Source: Gimesia aquarii (GTDB lineage Bacteria > Planctomycetota > Planctomycetia > Planctomycetales > Planctomycetaceae). From it: a stretch of 64,000 nt of DNA. The translations under genes were made by a program, and so were the position numbers. The first letter of the stretch is position 1. Every line of letters starts with the position of its first letter. Shown here one piece after another: positions 21,517-29,080 of the stretch. The DNA is taken from assembly GCF_007748195.1 (NCBI RefSeq), contig NZ_CP037920.1:248001-312000 (forward strand), given 5' to 3'. The notes beneath the pieces are model-generated. The model saw nothing but the letters and a program-made list of their open reading frames with translations, was not told the DNA's origin and ran no database searches.

Positions 21517-21875
21517 TGGATTGTTTTGTAAGAAGAGAATTCAGAAAAGAGAGGATTGAGAGGAAGAGAATTTTAGCAAAATGTATAGAACGAGAAAACC
21601 TCAGTCCCGAGTGATACATAGACTACAGGAAATTGTATCAGGCTGTCATTCTTGCCTTAAACTGATGAGGCTCAGGACGAGGAACCTATATTCCTGGTTG
21701 GAGTTATGTTAAATTTCGCAGCTTTTCTGGCTAGAATTTTGAGCCAAGATTACTTATTATAGCCGGTCCTTCATTGGAGTTTCTAAGAGGACTGCGAATT
21801 GAGTTCTTAAGCCATTTTTTATAGCTCATTCAGCATAACTCATTGAAATTTGATGAGATAGTAAAGAATACTCAA

Positions 21876-21960
21876 GCCCAAGTGGCGGAATTGGCAGACG
21901 CGCTAGATTCAGGTTCTAGTGTCCTTAACGGACGTGGAGGTTCGAATCCTCTCTTGGGTA
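21876..21960 (+). tRNA. tRNA-Leu (anticodon CAG)
   Basis: An 85-nt type II tRNA with acceptor arms GCCCAAG/CTTGGGT, discriminator A at 21960, anticodon stem CTAGA/TCTAG around loop TTCAGGT (anticodon CAG at 21910-21912), a long variable arm (GTCCTTAACGGAC) and T-arm GAGGTTCGAATCCTC. CCA is not encoded. Its 3' half, from the anticodon stem on, is the left boundary of the integrated element, so the 3' part is supplied by the element after integration while the gene stays intact. Confidence 0.96.
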
Positions 21961-21981
21961 TTTTGATATCAAACGACTTAC
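21903..21981. repeat. attL: 79-bp direct repeat within tRNA-Leu
   Basis: 79 bases identical to 62686-62764, starting in the anticodon stem (CTAGATTCAGG) and ending 21 bp past the tRNA. A direct repeat including a tRNA 3' end next to a tyrosine integrase is the signature of site-specific integration. Strand exchange in the anticodon region is typical for this enzyme class. Confidence 0.95.
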
Positions 21982-22232
21982 GAGCAGTCAGTAAGTTCGA
22001 ATGCAAAAAAGTGATTCTAGTCACATTCATGTGACCAAGAAAAAGAGAAGTAGGGTTTTGATTGATGTTCTAAGTAAGCCCCTTGATTTTTCATCAACGA
22101 AAATTGTCACTTACTTTTCTCAATCACATTAACGCAAAAATTCATCCGAATTGTCTGCTTGGTTGTGGGTAGCGGTAACGCCCCTAATTAAAGATAGCGA
22201 TGCTTTTTTTAATGGCCAGCCATGAAGACAAA

Positions 22233-22282
22233 AAGGCGGTTCGTCTCACCCTTTTTTGGGAGTGAGACGGCCGTCTTTTTTT
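22233..22282 (+). terminator. Bidirectional-looking terminator between tRNA-Leu and integrase
   Basis: CGTCTCAC (22242-22249) pairs with GTGAGACG (22262-22269), extended by flanking GGCGG/CCGTC, followed by a T-run on + and preceded by an A-run. It would separate tRNA transcription from the element. Confidence 0.7.
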
Positions 22283-22635
22283 CAAGGTAATAGTGCCTGC
22301 TATTACAACGCTCGCTTTACTTCATCGGCTACCTGAAGTGTTTCGCATCAATTTATTTCGAATACGAAATGAATCGTTTTTTAAATTCTTGGTTGACAAA
22401 TCTGTTTCCCCCGTTAGTATCTCCGGTGCCATTAAAAATTAAGCATCGCCACGCAGTCTCTTGTGAGTCTGTTTTCCACATTTAGGAATCGATATATTTT
22501 CGTTTCTGCCGTGGGTGGCGATCGAAACAAATTCGACCGTCGCCCTACTCCATTGATGCTGAGGAGTTATGGCCGGCAAATAAACGGGGATTTTTTTATG
22601 CGCTGCCTCGTCCCGACGCGCGTATATTTGCGGAC

Positions 22636-22669
22636 GCCCTTGGTGAATTTCCTTATTTTCACCAAGGGC
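22636..22669. repeat. Perfect 12-bp inverted repeat upstream of integrase
   Basis: GCCCTTGGTGAA (22636-22647) and TTCACCAAGGGC (22658-22669) with a 10-nt spacer, enclosed by CGCGC(G/A)TATAT copies, about 120 bp before the integrase start. It could be a binding site for integrase, excisionase or a regulator, or a terminator lacking a T-run. Confidence 0.45.
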
Positions 22670-22787
22670 GCCTTTGCGCGCATATATTCCCACACCGCCT
22701 CTATCAATTGTTGCGATCGGTCACCAGCGATGATGAGCTACGGAGAGTTATGAGTTCATCGCTGTTTGTTTTTCGAAGGAGAAAAGC

Positions 22788-23813
22788 ATGCAGCAAATCC
22801 GCAAAGATGAATTGTACTGGCCCGTTTACCGTGACATGTATCTTCAGCGCTTGCAAGTGCATAACAAAGATAAAACGTACGTTGACAATGTTCGCCGGAC
22901 CCTCGATCGATTTGGTACTTATAGCAATTTAACGATGCGCCTTCTGGTCGATGTGACTAATCACGACCTGGAATTATATTTGAAACGACGACAGGATGAT
23001 AGCTGGCGCGGCAAGCCCTTGAGTAACGTCACATTGAATAATGAACTGGGTCATATTTGCACTTGTCTGGCCAAAGCCGGCCCACGTGAAAACCGAGGAC
23101 CAAATCGTGGCAACTATGGGTTTCTAGAATGTCCGCCTTATATCGATCTATTAGAAGTTGATGAAACTGACCCGGAAGTCATTACAGAGGATCAAATCAA
23201 ACGTTTCAGCAACGCGACGAGATACGCCCGGTCTCCAAGGGTGACGGGCTGCACGCCAGCGGAATTCTGGCAAGCGGTTCTTTTGCTGGGGTTAGTTACA
23301 GGGCTGCGCCGGCGTGGATTACTTTTGATTGAACGTCCCTCTGACGAAATGTTGATCGAAAAACGTGAATTGTTTCTACCCGCAAAATATCACAAGACGC
23401 GGAACTCGCTACGGATCCCACTCGGATCGGCGGAAGTAGTCAGCATTTTAGCAAAACTGCCATCCAAAGAGGGGGAGCCGTTGCTTCCCTGGAAGGATGA
23501 AAAAACCGGACGCAGTCTCTCGTTGGCTTATTTTTCAAACACGATGACCCGAATTCAACGTGAAGCGGGAATATCTGAAGGAGATCGGATCAAGACAAAG
23601 AATCTCCGATCTACAGCAGCGACGATCATTGCTGAACAACACGGCGATGATGTGGCGAAAAAGCGATTGGGGCATTCTCCGAACTCAAAAACGCTGTTGA
23701 CAAATTACAAAGCAAAACGAGTTTCTGACGCAGATCGACAAGCTAGCGAAATGCTTGGCGAGCTTGTATTACCCCATATGACTGATCATGGATTAAAAAT
23801 TTTTGGAGCATGA
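22788..23813 (+). CDS. int: Tyrosine recombinase (site-specific integrase)
   Basis: A 341-residue phage-type integrase with an N-terminal SAM-like core-binding domain (about 10-105) and a C-terminal catalytic domain. Catalytic residues visible: Arg in TGLRRRG (about 175), Lys in KYHKTRNSLRIPL (about 205), Arg 274 in KNLRSTAAT, His 296 in LGHSPNS and nucleophile Tyr 307 in LLTNY. The usual HxxR is KxxR here, a tolerated but notable substitution. AAGGAG sits just before the ATG. Position beside attL, reading away from it, fits the enzyme that inserts the element into tRNA-Leu. No excisionase gene is recognised; the small genes at 24009 or 24240 are candidates by position only. Confidence 0.93.
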   Translation: MQQIRKDELYWPVYRDMYLQRLQVHNKDKTYVDNVRRTLDRFGTYSNLTMRLLVDVTNHDLELYLKRRQDDSWRGKPLSNVTLNNELGHICTCLAKAGPRENRGPNRGNYGFLECPPYIDLLEVDETDPEVITEDQIKRFSNATRYARSPRVTGCTPAEFWQAVLLLGLVTGLRRRGLLLIERPSDEMLIEKRELFLPAKYHKTRNSLRIPLGSAEVVSILAKLPSKEGEPLLPWKDEKTGRSLSLAYFSNTMTRIQREAGISEGDRIKTKNLRSTAATIIAEQHGDDVAKKRLGHSPNSKTLLTNYKAKRVSDADRQASEMLGELVLPHMTDHGLKIFGA

Positions 23814-23941
23814 AATGAGATATCACGACGCGAAAGCCGTTCTGCTTTTTGCCACATGTATTAATCAGGTTAGCTCATCAATTTTCTGCATGTGGCCGCG
23901 TCGTGTTTCAACCAACGTAGGCACGTTGTCCCTAACTAACG

Positions 23942-23969
23942 CCCGCCGACCGTGTACTCGATCGGCGGG
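23942..23969. repeat. GC-rich hairpin after the integrase gene
   Basis: CCCGCCGA (23942-23949) and TCGGCGGG (23962-23969) form a perfect 8-bp stem 130 bp past the integrase stop and 40 bp before the next gene. Without an adjoining T-run it is a weak terminator or a leader structure. Confidence 0.4.
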
Positions 23970-24008
23970 TGTGTTGCGTTTGTATGTTTCTTTTTCAAAG
24001 GAGAAATC

Positions 24009-24230
24009 ATGAAAACATTCAACGTTTTGCTCTGCCAAAGAACAGATCTCGAAAACGAAAAAGCGTTTACAGAACTTGAAGATCTGAAAACACTCGAAAT
24101 CAAAGCCGTGAACTATGAAGCCGCTGTCATGATTGTTCATCAAGAACACAGTCCTGAAGGCTGGGCGATCTTGACTTGTGAAGAACAGCATATTGTCGAG
24201 GGCGCTCAAAAATTTGTGGTTACTGAATGA
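24009..24230 (+). CDS. Small protein of unknown function, element left arm
   Basis: A 73-residue protein, MKTFNVLLCQRTDLENEKAF onward, acidic, predicted alpha/beta and soluble. AAAGGAGAAATC precedes ATG 24009. Its position right after the integrase and in the same direction makes an excisionase or regulator thinkable, but no helix-turn-helix is evident. Confidence 0.7.
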   Translation: MKTFNVLLCQRTDLENEKAFTELEDLKTLEIKAVNYEAAVMIVHQEHSPEGWAILTCEEQHIVEGAQKFVVTE

Positions 24231-24239
24231 GGTCATGTG

Positions 24240-24497
24240 ATGGCTGATTTACTCGCAATCGAATTTTATCGAAAAAAACGAGCGAAAGCTCTGAAAGCCG
24301 TTCAGGAATTCAACACGTATCATCCCCCTGGTACGGAAGTCTTTTATTGGTCCGAGGGACGTGATCTCAAAGCGGATCCGGACGGACTGAGTAAGACGAC
24401 ATGGAAAGCGATCGCGTTTCTGGAAGTGGCGGCGGTCTTCGTTGAAGGTGAACAATGGCCGGTCCCGCTTTCACGAATCGAAGTGGTTTCAAAATGA
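24240..24497 (+). CDS. Small protein of unknown function, element left arm
   Basis: About 85 residues beginning MADLLAIEFYRKKRAKALKA, 9 bp after the previous gene and 30 bp before csrA. The N-terminal third is basic and helical; the rest (PPGTEVFYWSEGRDLKA, then FVEGEQWPVPLSRIEVV) looks like a small beta-barrel. GTG 24237 is an alternative start. Probably co-transcribed with its neighbours; function unknown. Confidence 0.7.
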   Translation: MADLLAIEFYRKKRAKALKAVQEFNTYHPPGTEVFYWSEGRDLKADPDGLSKTTWKAIAFLEVAAVFVEGEQWPVPLSRIEVVSK

Positions 24498-24527
24498 TTT
24501 TTATCAACCGTTTGAAAGGAGTCTGAA

Positions 24528-24710
24528 ATGTTAGTTTTGAGTCGAAAGGTAAATCAAAAAATATTAATTGGAGAGAACATCGAAATTCTGGTTACGGAAT
24601 TAAAACCAGGTAAGGTCAAGATCGGAATTGTCGCGCCTTCTGAAGTCCCCATTGTTCGAGAGGAACTGAAAGAATCGACCGAAGAGGCACCACAACCACA
24701 AGTCGCCTAA
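24528..24710 (+). CDS. csrA: Element-borne CsrA homologue
   Basis: A 60-residue CsrA: MLVLSRKVNQKILIGENIEI, then KVKIGIVAPSEVPIVREEL. The RNA-binding GIxAP element and LVLSRK strand are present, and the host-type C-terminal tail is absent. AAAGGAG lies before the ATG. The next gene, the replication-like gene 24 bp downstream, has its Shine-Dalgarno in the loop of a hairpin that resembles a CsrA site (24716-24732). Mobile elements carrying csrA are known; here local feedback or control of the rep gene is the simplest hypothesis. It could also alter host CsrA regulation. Confidence 0.93.
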   Translation: MLVLSRKVNQKILIGENIEILVTELKPGKVKIGIVAPSEVPIVREELKESTEEAPQPQVA

Positions 24711-24715
24711 AGGCG

Positions 24716-24732
24716 CGAACAAGGAATGTTCG
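24716..24732 (+). promoter_or_regulatory. Putative CsrA-binding hairpin over the rep-like gene's ribosome-binding site
   Basis: CGAACA (24716-24721) pairs with TGTTCG (24727-24732), leaving AGGAA as the loop, which is the Shine-Dalgarno for ATG 24734. CsrA prefers ACA followed by GGA in a hairpin loop (SELEX consensus RUACARGGAUGU); ACAAGGAATGT differs mainly by one extra A. It sits directly after csrA. Binding would block translation of the rep-like gene. This is inference from sequence. Confidence 0.6.
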
Positions 24733-24733
24733 G

Positions 24734-25813
24734 ATGAGTCGCAAACAGCTGGATCTCGATTTTAATCGAGGCCGGAAACTTTGGATTTTACATCAGGTAT
24801 CGCCCCTCATGCCGTTTTCCCGTATGGCACGAGTCCTCCGGGCAATCGATGATGTCGCCCGTAATGAATCCAAAGTCTCGCTCACACATCGTGAAATCAG
24901 CGCTTATGACGGCATGAGTGTCCCCACCGTTCGCCGGGGAATCGAAGATCTCTGTCGTTACGGATTGTTAATCAAAGACTCGACTATCAATGCACGTGGC
25001 CAGCAAGCGAACTCCTATCGCATTGTATGGCCGAATCTTGATGCGATTGCCAACGGTGAACCGCTCGATGATCCGGCTCCTGTTCCGGAAAAATCGACGC
25101 AAGTCCTTAAAGCAGGGGGTGATCACCATGAGCACCCCCCTGATCACAGTGACTACCCCCCTGCTCACCATGATCAGGCCCCCCCTGATCACAGTGATCA
25201 GGCCCTCCTATATCCGCCGTTAAAACCGATTAATACTCCTCCCCCCTCCCACCAGGCGCTCGTTACCAGTGCGCCCGCCTGGTCGGTGGTGGAGGAAGTT
25301 TTAATTTCAGAAGGTGTGGGCCGGGCGTCACCTGCCGTTGAGTCAGCCAGGTCTCGTGGTTGTGTTCCCGCAGAGATTTTGCAGTTGATCGAATTTGCTC
25401 GATCGAAACCGGGAGCCTATGGGCCCGGAGCGATTTACACGCGAATTCGAAACGCCCTGCCTGGCGAAGATCCCGCCGCGGGCTGGCCTCCGGAGGATGA
25501 AAAATACCACAAGAACCAGAGGCAAGCGCAGGCAGATCGAGAATGTCGGCGATCGGCACAAGAAACAGCAGATCGCCGGGCAAAACGAAAAGTGAATCAA
25601 CGCGCCCGGCAAGAGCTGGAGCGTGAATACGGGCCCCAGCTGGATCGACTGAAACGAGATGAGCTCCTCGACTTTGTGCGAGTTCATTGTGAACCGGTTA
25701 TCGTCCGGGCACTGGCCCAAAATCCGGACATACATCGCTCAGCTGGTTTCTATCGCGTCACTTTGCTGGAGGCGCTTCGAGACCAGGCAACCGGATTGCC
25801 TGGTGAAGTTTAA
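24734..25813 (+). CDS. Replication-initiator-like winged-helix protein
   Basis: A 359-residue protein. Residues 20-95 form a helix-turn-helix/winged-helix region (VSLTHREISAYDGMSVPTVR, GIEDLCRYGLL) like the DNA-binding domain of phage replication proteins. Residues 130-160 are a His/Pro/Asp-rich stretch encoded by iteron-like DNA repeats (25120-25208). The C-terminal part is charged and coiled-coil-like (about 250-310), which may serve helicase loading. No catalytic motor motif is present, which suits a lambda O-type initiator. ATG 24734 has AAGGA eight bases upstream inside the CsrA-like hairpin. A strong terminator follows. A transcriptional regulator is the main alternative. Confidence 0.62.
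   Translation: MSRKQLDLDFNRGRKLWILHQVSPLMPFSRMARVLRAIDDVARNESKVSLTHREISAYDGMSVPTVRRGIEDLCRYGLLIKDSTINARGQQANSYRIVWPNLDAIANGEPLDDPAPVPEKSTQVLKAGGDHHEHPPDHSDYPPAHHDQAPPDHSDQALLYPPLKPINTPPPSHQALVTSAPAWSVVEEVLISEGVGRASPAVESARSRGCVPAEILQLIEFARSKPGAYGPGAIYTRIRNALPGEDPAAGWPPEDEKYHKNQRQAQADRECRRSAQETADRRAKRKVNQRARQELEREYGPQLDRLKRDELLDFVRVHCEPVIVRALAQNPDIHRSAGFYRVTLLEALRDQATGLPGEV
25120..25208. repeat. Iteron-like TGATCA repeats inside the rep-like gene
   Basis: Four related units start at 25120, 25141, 25162 and 25186, mostly 21-24 bp apart. They carry five TGATCA hexamers (25120, 25141, 25171, 25186, 25195) separated by C-runs; the 18-base block C6-TGATCACAGTGA recurs exactly. Twenty-one is a multiple of three, so the protein gains a His/Pro/Asp repeat. 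Lambda has its origin iterons inside gene O in the same way. Candidate replication origin. Confidence 0.5.
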
Positions 25814-25855
25814 TCCGCGATCGCTGACGGAATGGCGATCGCGGATTCCTTTTTC
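25813..25855 (+). terminator. Strong intrinsic terminator of the rep-like gene
   Basis: Perfect 12-bp stem ATCCGCGATCGC (25813-25824) and GCGATCGCGGAT (25835-25846) followed by TTCCTTTTT, starting in the stop codon of the rep-like gene. Confidence 0.85.
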
Positions 25856-25893
25856 AACCGATACGAATTAGATTTTTTAATGAAGGAAAGTTC

Positions 25894-26289
25894 ATGACCA
25901 CGTTAAACATCAAAAAGGAATATCCGGGCGAAATCAAAACCATTACATCTTCCGAAGGTGAAGTCTTTATTCGTGCCAAAGATCTCATTGCATTATCCCG
26001 GCATATGGAAATCGAAAGCCAAAAGATGAATGAGGGATTTCAAAACGTCGAGTACAAACGACAAGCCTACGTTTACCAACAGGTTCATTGCAAATACGCA
26101 TTAACGCTGGAAAAGATCGAAGGCGTTCAACAACGTAAGTGGTCACAAAATCAAAAGAAACACGACCTAAATAGCAGCTCCGGTTCGGTACATAATCCAA
26201 CACCATTCAAAGAAATGATCATTCCGTTTCTGGTACTTCTCTTGCTCTCGATCGCACTTGGAACTCTTGCTGATCTCATGCTTTCTTAG
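25894..26289 (+). CDS. Tail-anchored protein of unknown function
   Basis: 131 residues. The N-terminal part is soluble (KEYPGEIKTITSSEGEVFIR), the middle (about 45-95) is helical with many Gln, Glu and Lys, and a single C-terminal transmembrane helix (about 108-128, FLVLLLLSIALGTLADLML) would anchor it in the membrane. AAGGAAAG precedes the ATG. Same direction as the left-arm genes, 12 bp before the next. Function unknown; helper/superinfection-exclusion roles are conceivable. Confidence 0.7.
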   Translation: MTTLNIKKEYPGEIKTITSSEGEVFIRAKDLIALSRHMEIESQKMNEGFQNVEYKRQAYVYQQVHCKYALTLEKIEGVQQRKWSQNQKKHDLNSSSGSVHNPTPFKEMIIPFLVLLLLSIALGTLADLMLS

Positions 26290-26301
26290 GACGCGAATCG
26301 C

Positions 26302-26976
26302 ATGTCACAAGTTCAACTCGACTTTTTTAATACCCCCGACGAGCCTGCTTTGAATTCTGTTTATGTGGATCCGATGTTAGGCTGTGCTAGAAATCCAAAC
26401 TGGAGATACAACGAGGCCTGCCATATGTTTGTTTCTCCGGAAACGTCTCTCGACATGCTACATGACTTCGCGACTCGCATCGGATTGATGAGAGACTGGT
26501 TTCAAAATCAATCAACGATTCCTCATTATGACTTGACAAATTCAAAACGTCGCCTGGCTATCAAAAAAGGCGCAGTTAGTGTCGATCATCGATTTACGAA
26601 TGCGAAGCTCAAAGCCTGGTGTTTACCTGGGATTTCGTTTTCGATCACGACTGATCAAACCAGGATGAAACGCAAAGACGTAACCCGTCGCCTCGGTTGG
26701 CACGATTTACAGCCAGGCACGTTGCTGAAGGCCTGCGTGAAATGCATGGGACTGAAACGCGGTGAAAAGCGAGAAGTTATTTGTGTGATCCGTGTTGTTT
26801 CTGACCGCAAGGAACCGTTGAGCAGACTGGTTTTTGATCGTGAATACGGAAATCAGGAAGCGACGCGTGAAGGCTTTCCGGAAATGTCCGGTGAAGAGTT
26901 TGTCTCCATGTTTTGTAAAACGATGCGTGTCGTTCCCTCGACCAAAGTCACACGCATTGAATTTTCTTATGTTTGA
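26302..26976 (+). CDS. DUF4031-ASCH fusion protein
   Basis: 224 residues. The N-terminal half (about 15-95: NSVYVDPMLG, LHDFATRIGLMRDWFQNQS, HYDLTNSKRRLAIKKGAV) matches the DUF4031 family pattern. The C-terminal half (about 100-224: PGISFSITTDQTRMKRKDVT, LQPGTLLKACVKCMGL, TREGFPEMSGEEFVSMF) resembles an ASCH domain, a PUA-like fold linked to RNA or modified-nucleotide binding and common in phages. Both calls are by eye. It lies 12 bp past the tail-anchored gene in the left-arm run. Role unknown; nucleic-acid or nucleotide handling is likely. Confidence 0.7.
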   Translation: MSQVQLDFFNTPDEPALNSVYVDPMLGCARNPNWRYNEACHMFVSPETSLDMLHDFATRIGLMRDWFQNQSTIPHYDLTNSKRRLAIKKGAVSVDHRFTNAKLKAWCLPGISFSITTDQTRMKRKDVTRRLGWHDLQPGTLLKACVKCMGLKRGEKREVICVIRVVSDRKEPLSRLVFDREYGNQEATREGFPEMSGEEFVSMFCKTMRVVPSTKVTRIEFSYV

Positions 26977-27003
26977 TTATGGTGTTGATGAGGAGAGTGG
27001 CAC

Positions 27004-27279
27004 GTGTTTTGTAATTTATTTTCAAAGAAAAAAGTCAAAGCTCCTGTTGAGTTCGGGATTCTTGAAGATTCAACCGTTTCCAATTTTGAACGAATCGAGT
27101 TAACCGAGGGGCCGGTTGTTTTGATCTGGCCGAAAGATCTTAGTTCAGAAAGTCTCGGGCAGATGTTTAGTTGGCTCGCATTTATGGAGAGTCATCAGGA
27201 ATTAAAACGTTATCACAAGTTGAATAAAGACAAACCTGGAGAAGCCAGGCTTGCAACCTACAAAAGAACTGTCAGTTGA
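27004..27279 (+). CDS. Small protein of unknown function ending in a hairpin repeat
   Basis: 91 residues starting with GTG at 27004 (MFCNLFSKKKVKAPVEF), with GGAGAG before it. The body is acidic and helical. Its TGA stop (27277-27279) is the first three bases of the first 28-nt hairpin repeat. That hairpin marks the start of the cargo region. No family recognised. Confidence 0.65.
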   Translation: MFCNLFSKKKVKAPVEFGILEDSTVSNFERIELTEGPVVLIWPKDLSSESLGQMFSWLAFMESHQELKRYHKLNKDKPGEARLATYKRTVS

Positions 27280-27337
27280 CCAGTAAAAGACTGTTTACCA
27301 GACAACATTTTAAACTCAGTTTAGAAAGGTTAAAGAG

Positions 27338-27628
27338 ATGCAATTACTCCCACCAAAGGAAGGCACCTGCCCTGTATGTGCTGTCGATCATGAACCTGAA
27401 ATGCCGCACAATCAGCAATCGCTCTACTATCAATATCGGTTCAAATTGGTGAGAGGTCGATGGCCAACATGGGCAGACGCAATTGCACATTGCGATGACG
27501 AAATGCGTGTTTACTGGAAAGAACAACTCGTGAAACTTGGGCATTGGAGTGAGCCAGAGGATGGAGATCCGATAGCTGATCCTCCTGAAGAGTCGTTTCG
27601 ACAAGTCGTTGAGAACAATTCGGAATAA
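27338..27628 (+). CDS. Protein of unknown function with N-terminal CxxC motif
   Basis: 96 residues starting MQLLPPKEGTCPVCAVDHEP, with one CPVC pair near residue 12 and a later conserved-looking WPTWADAIAHC. AAAGG is 10 bases upstream. It is bracketed by hairpin repeats (27277 and 27629). A single CxxC is not enough for a zinc ribbon; it could pair with His and Cys 50. Function unknown. Confidence 0.65.
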   Translation: MQLLPPKEGTCPVCAVDHEPEMPHNQQSLYYQYRFKLVRGRWPTWADAIAHCDDEMRVYWKEQLVKLGHWSEPEDGDPIADPPEESFRQVVENNSE

Positions 27629-27757
27629 TGTCTGGTAAAAGGTTGTTTCCCACCCATCATTTTTAATCACATTAAGAAAGTCAGAGTTATGGTTCTATTG
27701 GATAATGCTCATGCTGAGCAGACCCGAGATCTCGAGGCGCGGTCGTTACGTAAGCTG

Positions 27758-28171
27758 CTATGAACGTGACGCAGTTGAAGAGTCCGCTCCAGCACCTAAT
27801 TGAGTTTTTTCTGGATGTCGTTTATTCATGATGAAGCGTGCCGTAAATTGAATCAGGGCATGAATTAAGCCGATCGCCAAAATCTCAATAACACCTTTGT
27901 GTACCTCCCCGCGTGAAATGGCCACCGTTCCTGGATTAAGAAGATGCAGCACTATCATTGGGAGCCAGAAGATAAATGCGATCAACCCGTTCCAAATGGG
28001 AGACCGTTCGAAGCCAAGGAGCGCTAGAAACATGAGGAGAAATATAACCGCCACCAGTCCAATCCACGGCACGCCAGCAATGCCCTTCGGCATGAGCACG
28101 GTGATCATTGTGTATATTGGTGCCGTCGTTCCAAGTACCCATAGCAGATGACTTTTGTGAAATGCATTCAT
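27758..28171 (-). CDS. Small four-helix membrane protein
   Basis: About 137 residues from MNAFHKSHLLWVLGTT (ATG 28171; 28183 is an alternative). Four transmembrane helices (about 8-28, 32-50, 55-80, 95-120) and a short polar tail. Opposite in direction to the left-arm genes, and bounded by hairpins at 27629 and 28300. No motif suggests a transport substrate. Confidence 0.6.
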   Translation of the reverse strand: MNAFHKSHLLWVLGTTAPIYTMITVLMPKGIAGVPWIGLVAVIFLLMFLALLGFERSPIWNGLIAFIFWLPMIVLHLLNPGTVAISRGEVHKGVIEILAIGLIHALIQFTARFIMNKRHPEKTQLGAGADSSTASRS

Positions 28172-28349
28172 TCTTTGAGCCAAACTTTTTAATAATGCAA
28201 AAATTCTACAAATAGTAACAGATACAATTCATATGCTCTTAGCTTGTAACAATCGTACTGAATTGAAATAACGCGTCAACAGACTGTTTCACACATTAGA
28301 GTCCGGGTAACCGTTGTTTCCAAGACATTATTTTTAGGGACTTTTACAA

Positions 28350-28619
28350 ATGCGAAAGTTTGAAATAGTAGAAAGTCGAAAGAGCGATCGCCCGGAGCCA
28401 GAGTTTGAAGTTCCTCTGATCGGTGGTCCTTTAGATGGCGGTTCTGTAGTGATTGAGGGAAATAGGTTTCGAGACATCTTTATTGTTTACAAGAAGTTAT
28501 TTCGGACTCATGTTTACCAACTCATGAGCGGAGTTTATCGGTATCGACACGCGCTGGTTTTAGAAAGGAAGTCGTATGAATGGAAATCCAAGCTATCAAG
28601 AGTTCATGGAGCACTTTAA
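28350..28619 (+). CDS. Small protein of unknown function
   Basis: 89 residues, MRKFEIVESRKSDRPEPEF onward, with a VPLIGGPLDGGSVVIEG segment that recurs in many planctomycete and phage small proteins (GGP.DG motif). It overlaps the next gene by 44 bp in another frame, so the two are co-translated. A hairpin lies 22 bp upstream. Function unknown. Confidence 0.65.
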   Translation: MRKFEIVESRKSDRPEPEFEVPLIGGPLDGGSVVIEGNRFRDIFIVYKKLFRTHVYQLMSGVYRYRHALVLERKSYEWKSKLSRVHGAL

Positions 28620-29022
28620 CAAGGTGAAAGAATTCCTAAGTTGTAAAGGTGAATGGGACCTGTTGTCACTTGGACAAAAACAGTTTTTAGTAAGCCAATT
28701 CCGTGAATTGAGAAAATCATTTTGTGAAACAAGTGATAGTATGTCATTGCTCGGTTTACCGTGGGTGTCTGGAGAGTCCGTGGATAATTTCGGTGATGGG
28801 GAAAAGTTCTTGGTTGCTATTCGTAGCTGCACTGGTGAGGGCAACGATTATTGTGAATGGTGGGACTACTCACTAATTCGTTCCCGTTGGGATTCTGATG
28901 AATCTGTTTGGTTTGAAGAGTTAAATGGTGAAAATGCAGACTTCGAATGGGAATCTGTAAGCTGGTTTATTCCTTGGGGAGATCTAGAAAACACCTTACC
29001 TGTATTGTCCGGTAAAGGGTAA
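28576..29022 (+). CDS. Protein of unknown function, stop codon inside hairpin repeat
   Basis: 148 residues with a good AAAGGAAG site before ATG 28576. Rich in Trp and acidic residues (CEWWDYSLIRSRWDSDESVW, then WESVSWFIPWGDLE), like small immunity-type or phage-accessory proteins, but no family is recognised. The terminal TAA (29020-29022) is within the hairpin at 29006-29033, so the repeat supplies the last codons LSGKG. Confidence 0.65.
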   Translation: MNGNPSYQEFMEHFNKVKEFLSCKGEWDLLSLGQKQFLVSQFRELRKSFCETSDSMSLLGLPWVSGESVDNFGDGEKFLVAIRSCTGEGNDYCEWWDYSLIRSRWDSDESVWFEELNGENADFEWESVSWFIPWGDLENTLPVLSGKG

Positions 29023-29080
29023 TTACCCGGTCAGATAACCAAAGTAACTTAAGCATATCAAGGGAGAGTGATGAATATAG

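Larger units (their letters stand above)
21982..22787. other. Left end of the element, non-coding
   Basis: About 800 bases between the tRNA and the integrase without a convincing ORF. It contains a terminator (22233-22282), a 12-bp perfect inverted repeat (22636-22669), and two copies of a CGCGC(G/A)TATAT motif at about 22617-22627 and 22675-22687 that flank that inverted repeat. Integrase arm-binding sites would be expected here. Confidence 0.4.

Noticed and set aside
22463..22753. ORFs between tRNA-Leu and integrase
   Set aside because: They span strong inverted repeats, have poor composition and no ribosome-binding site.
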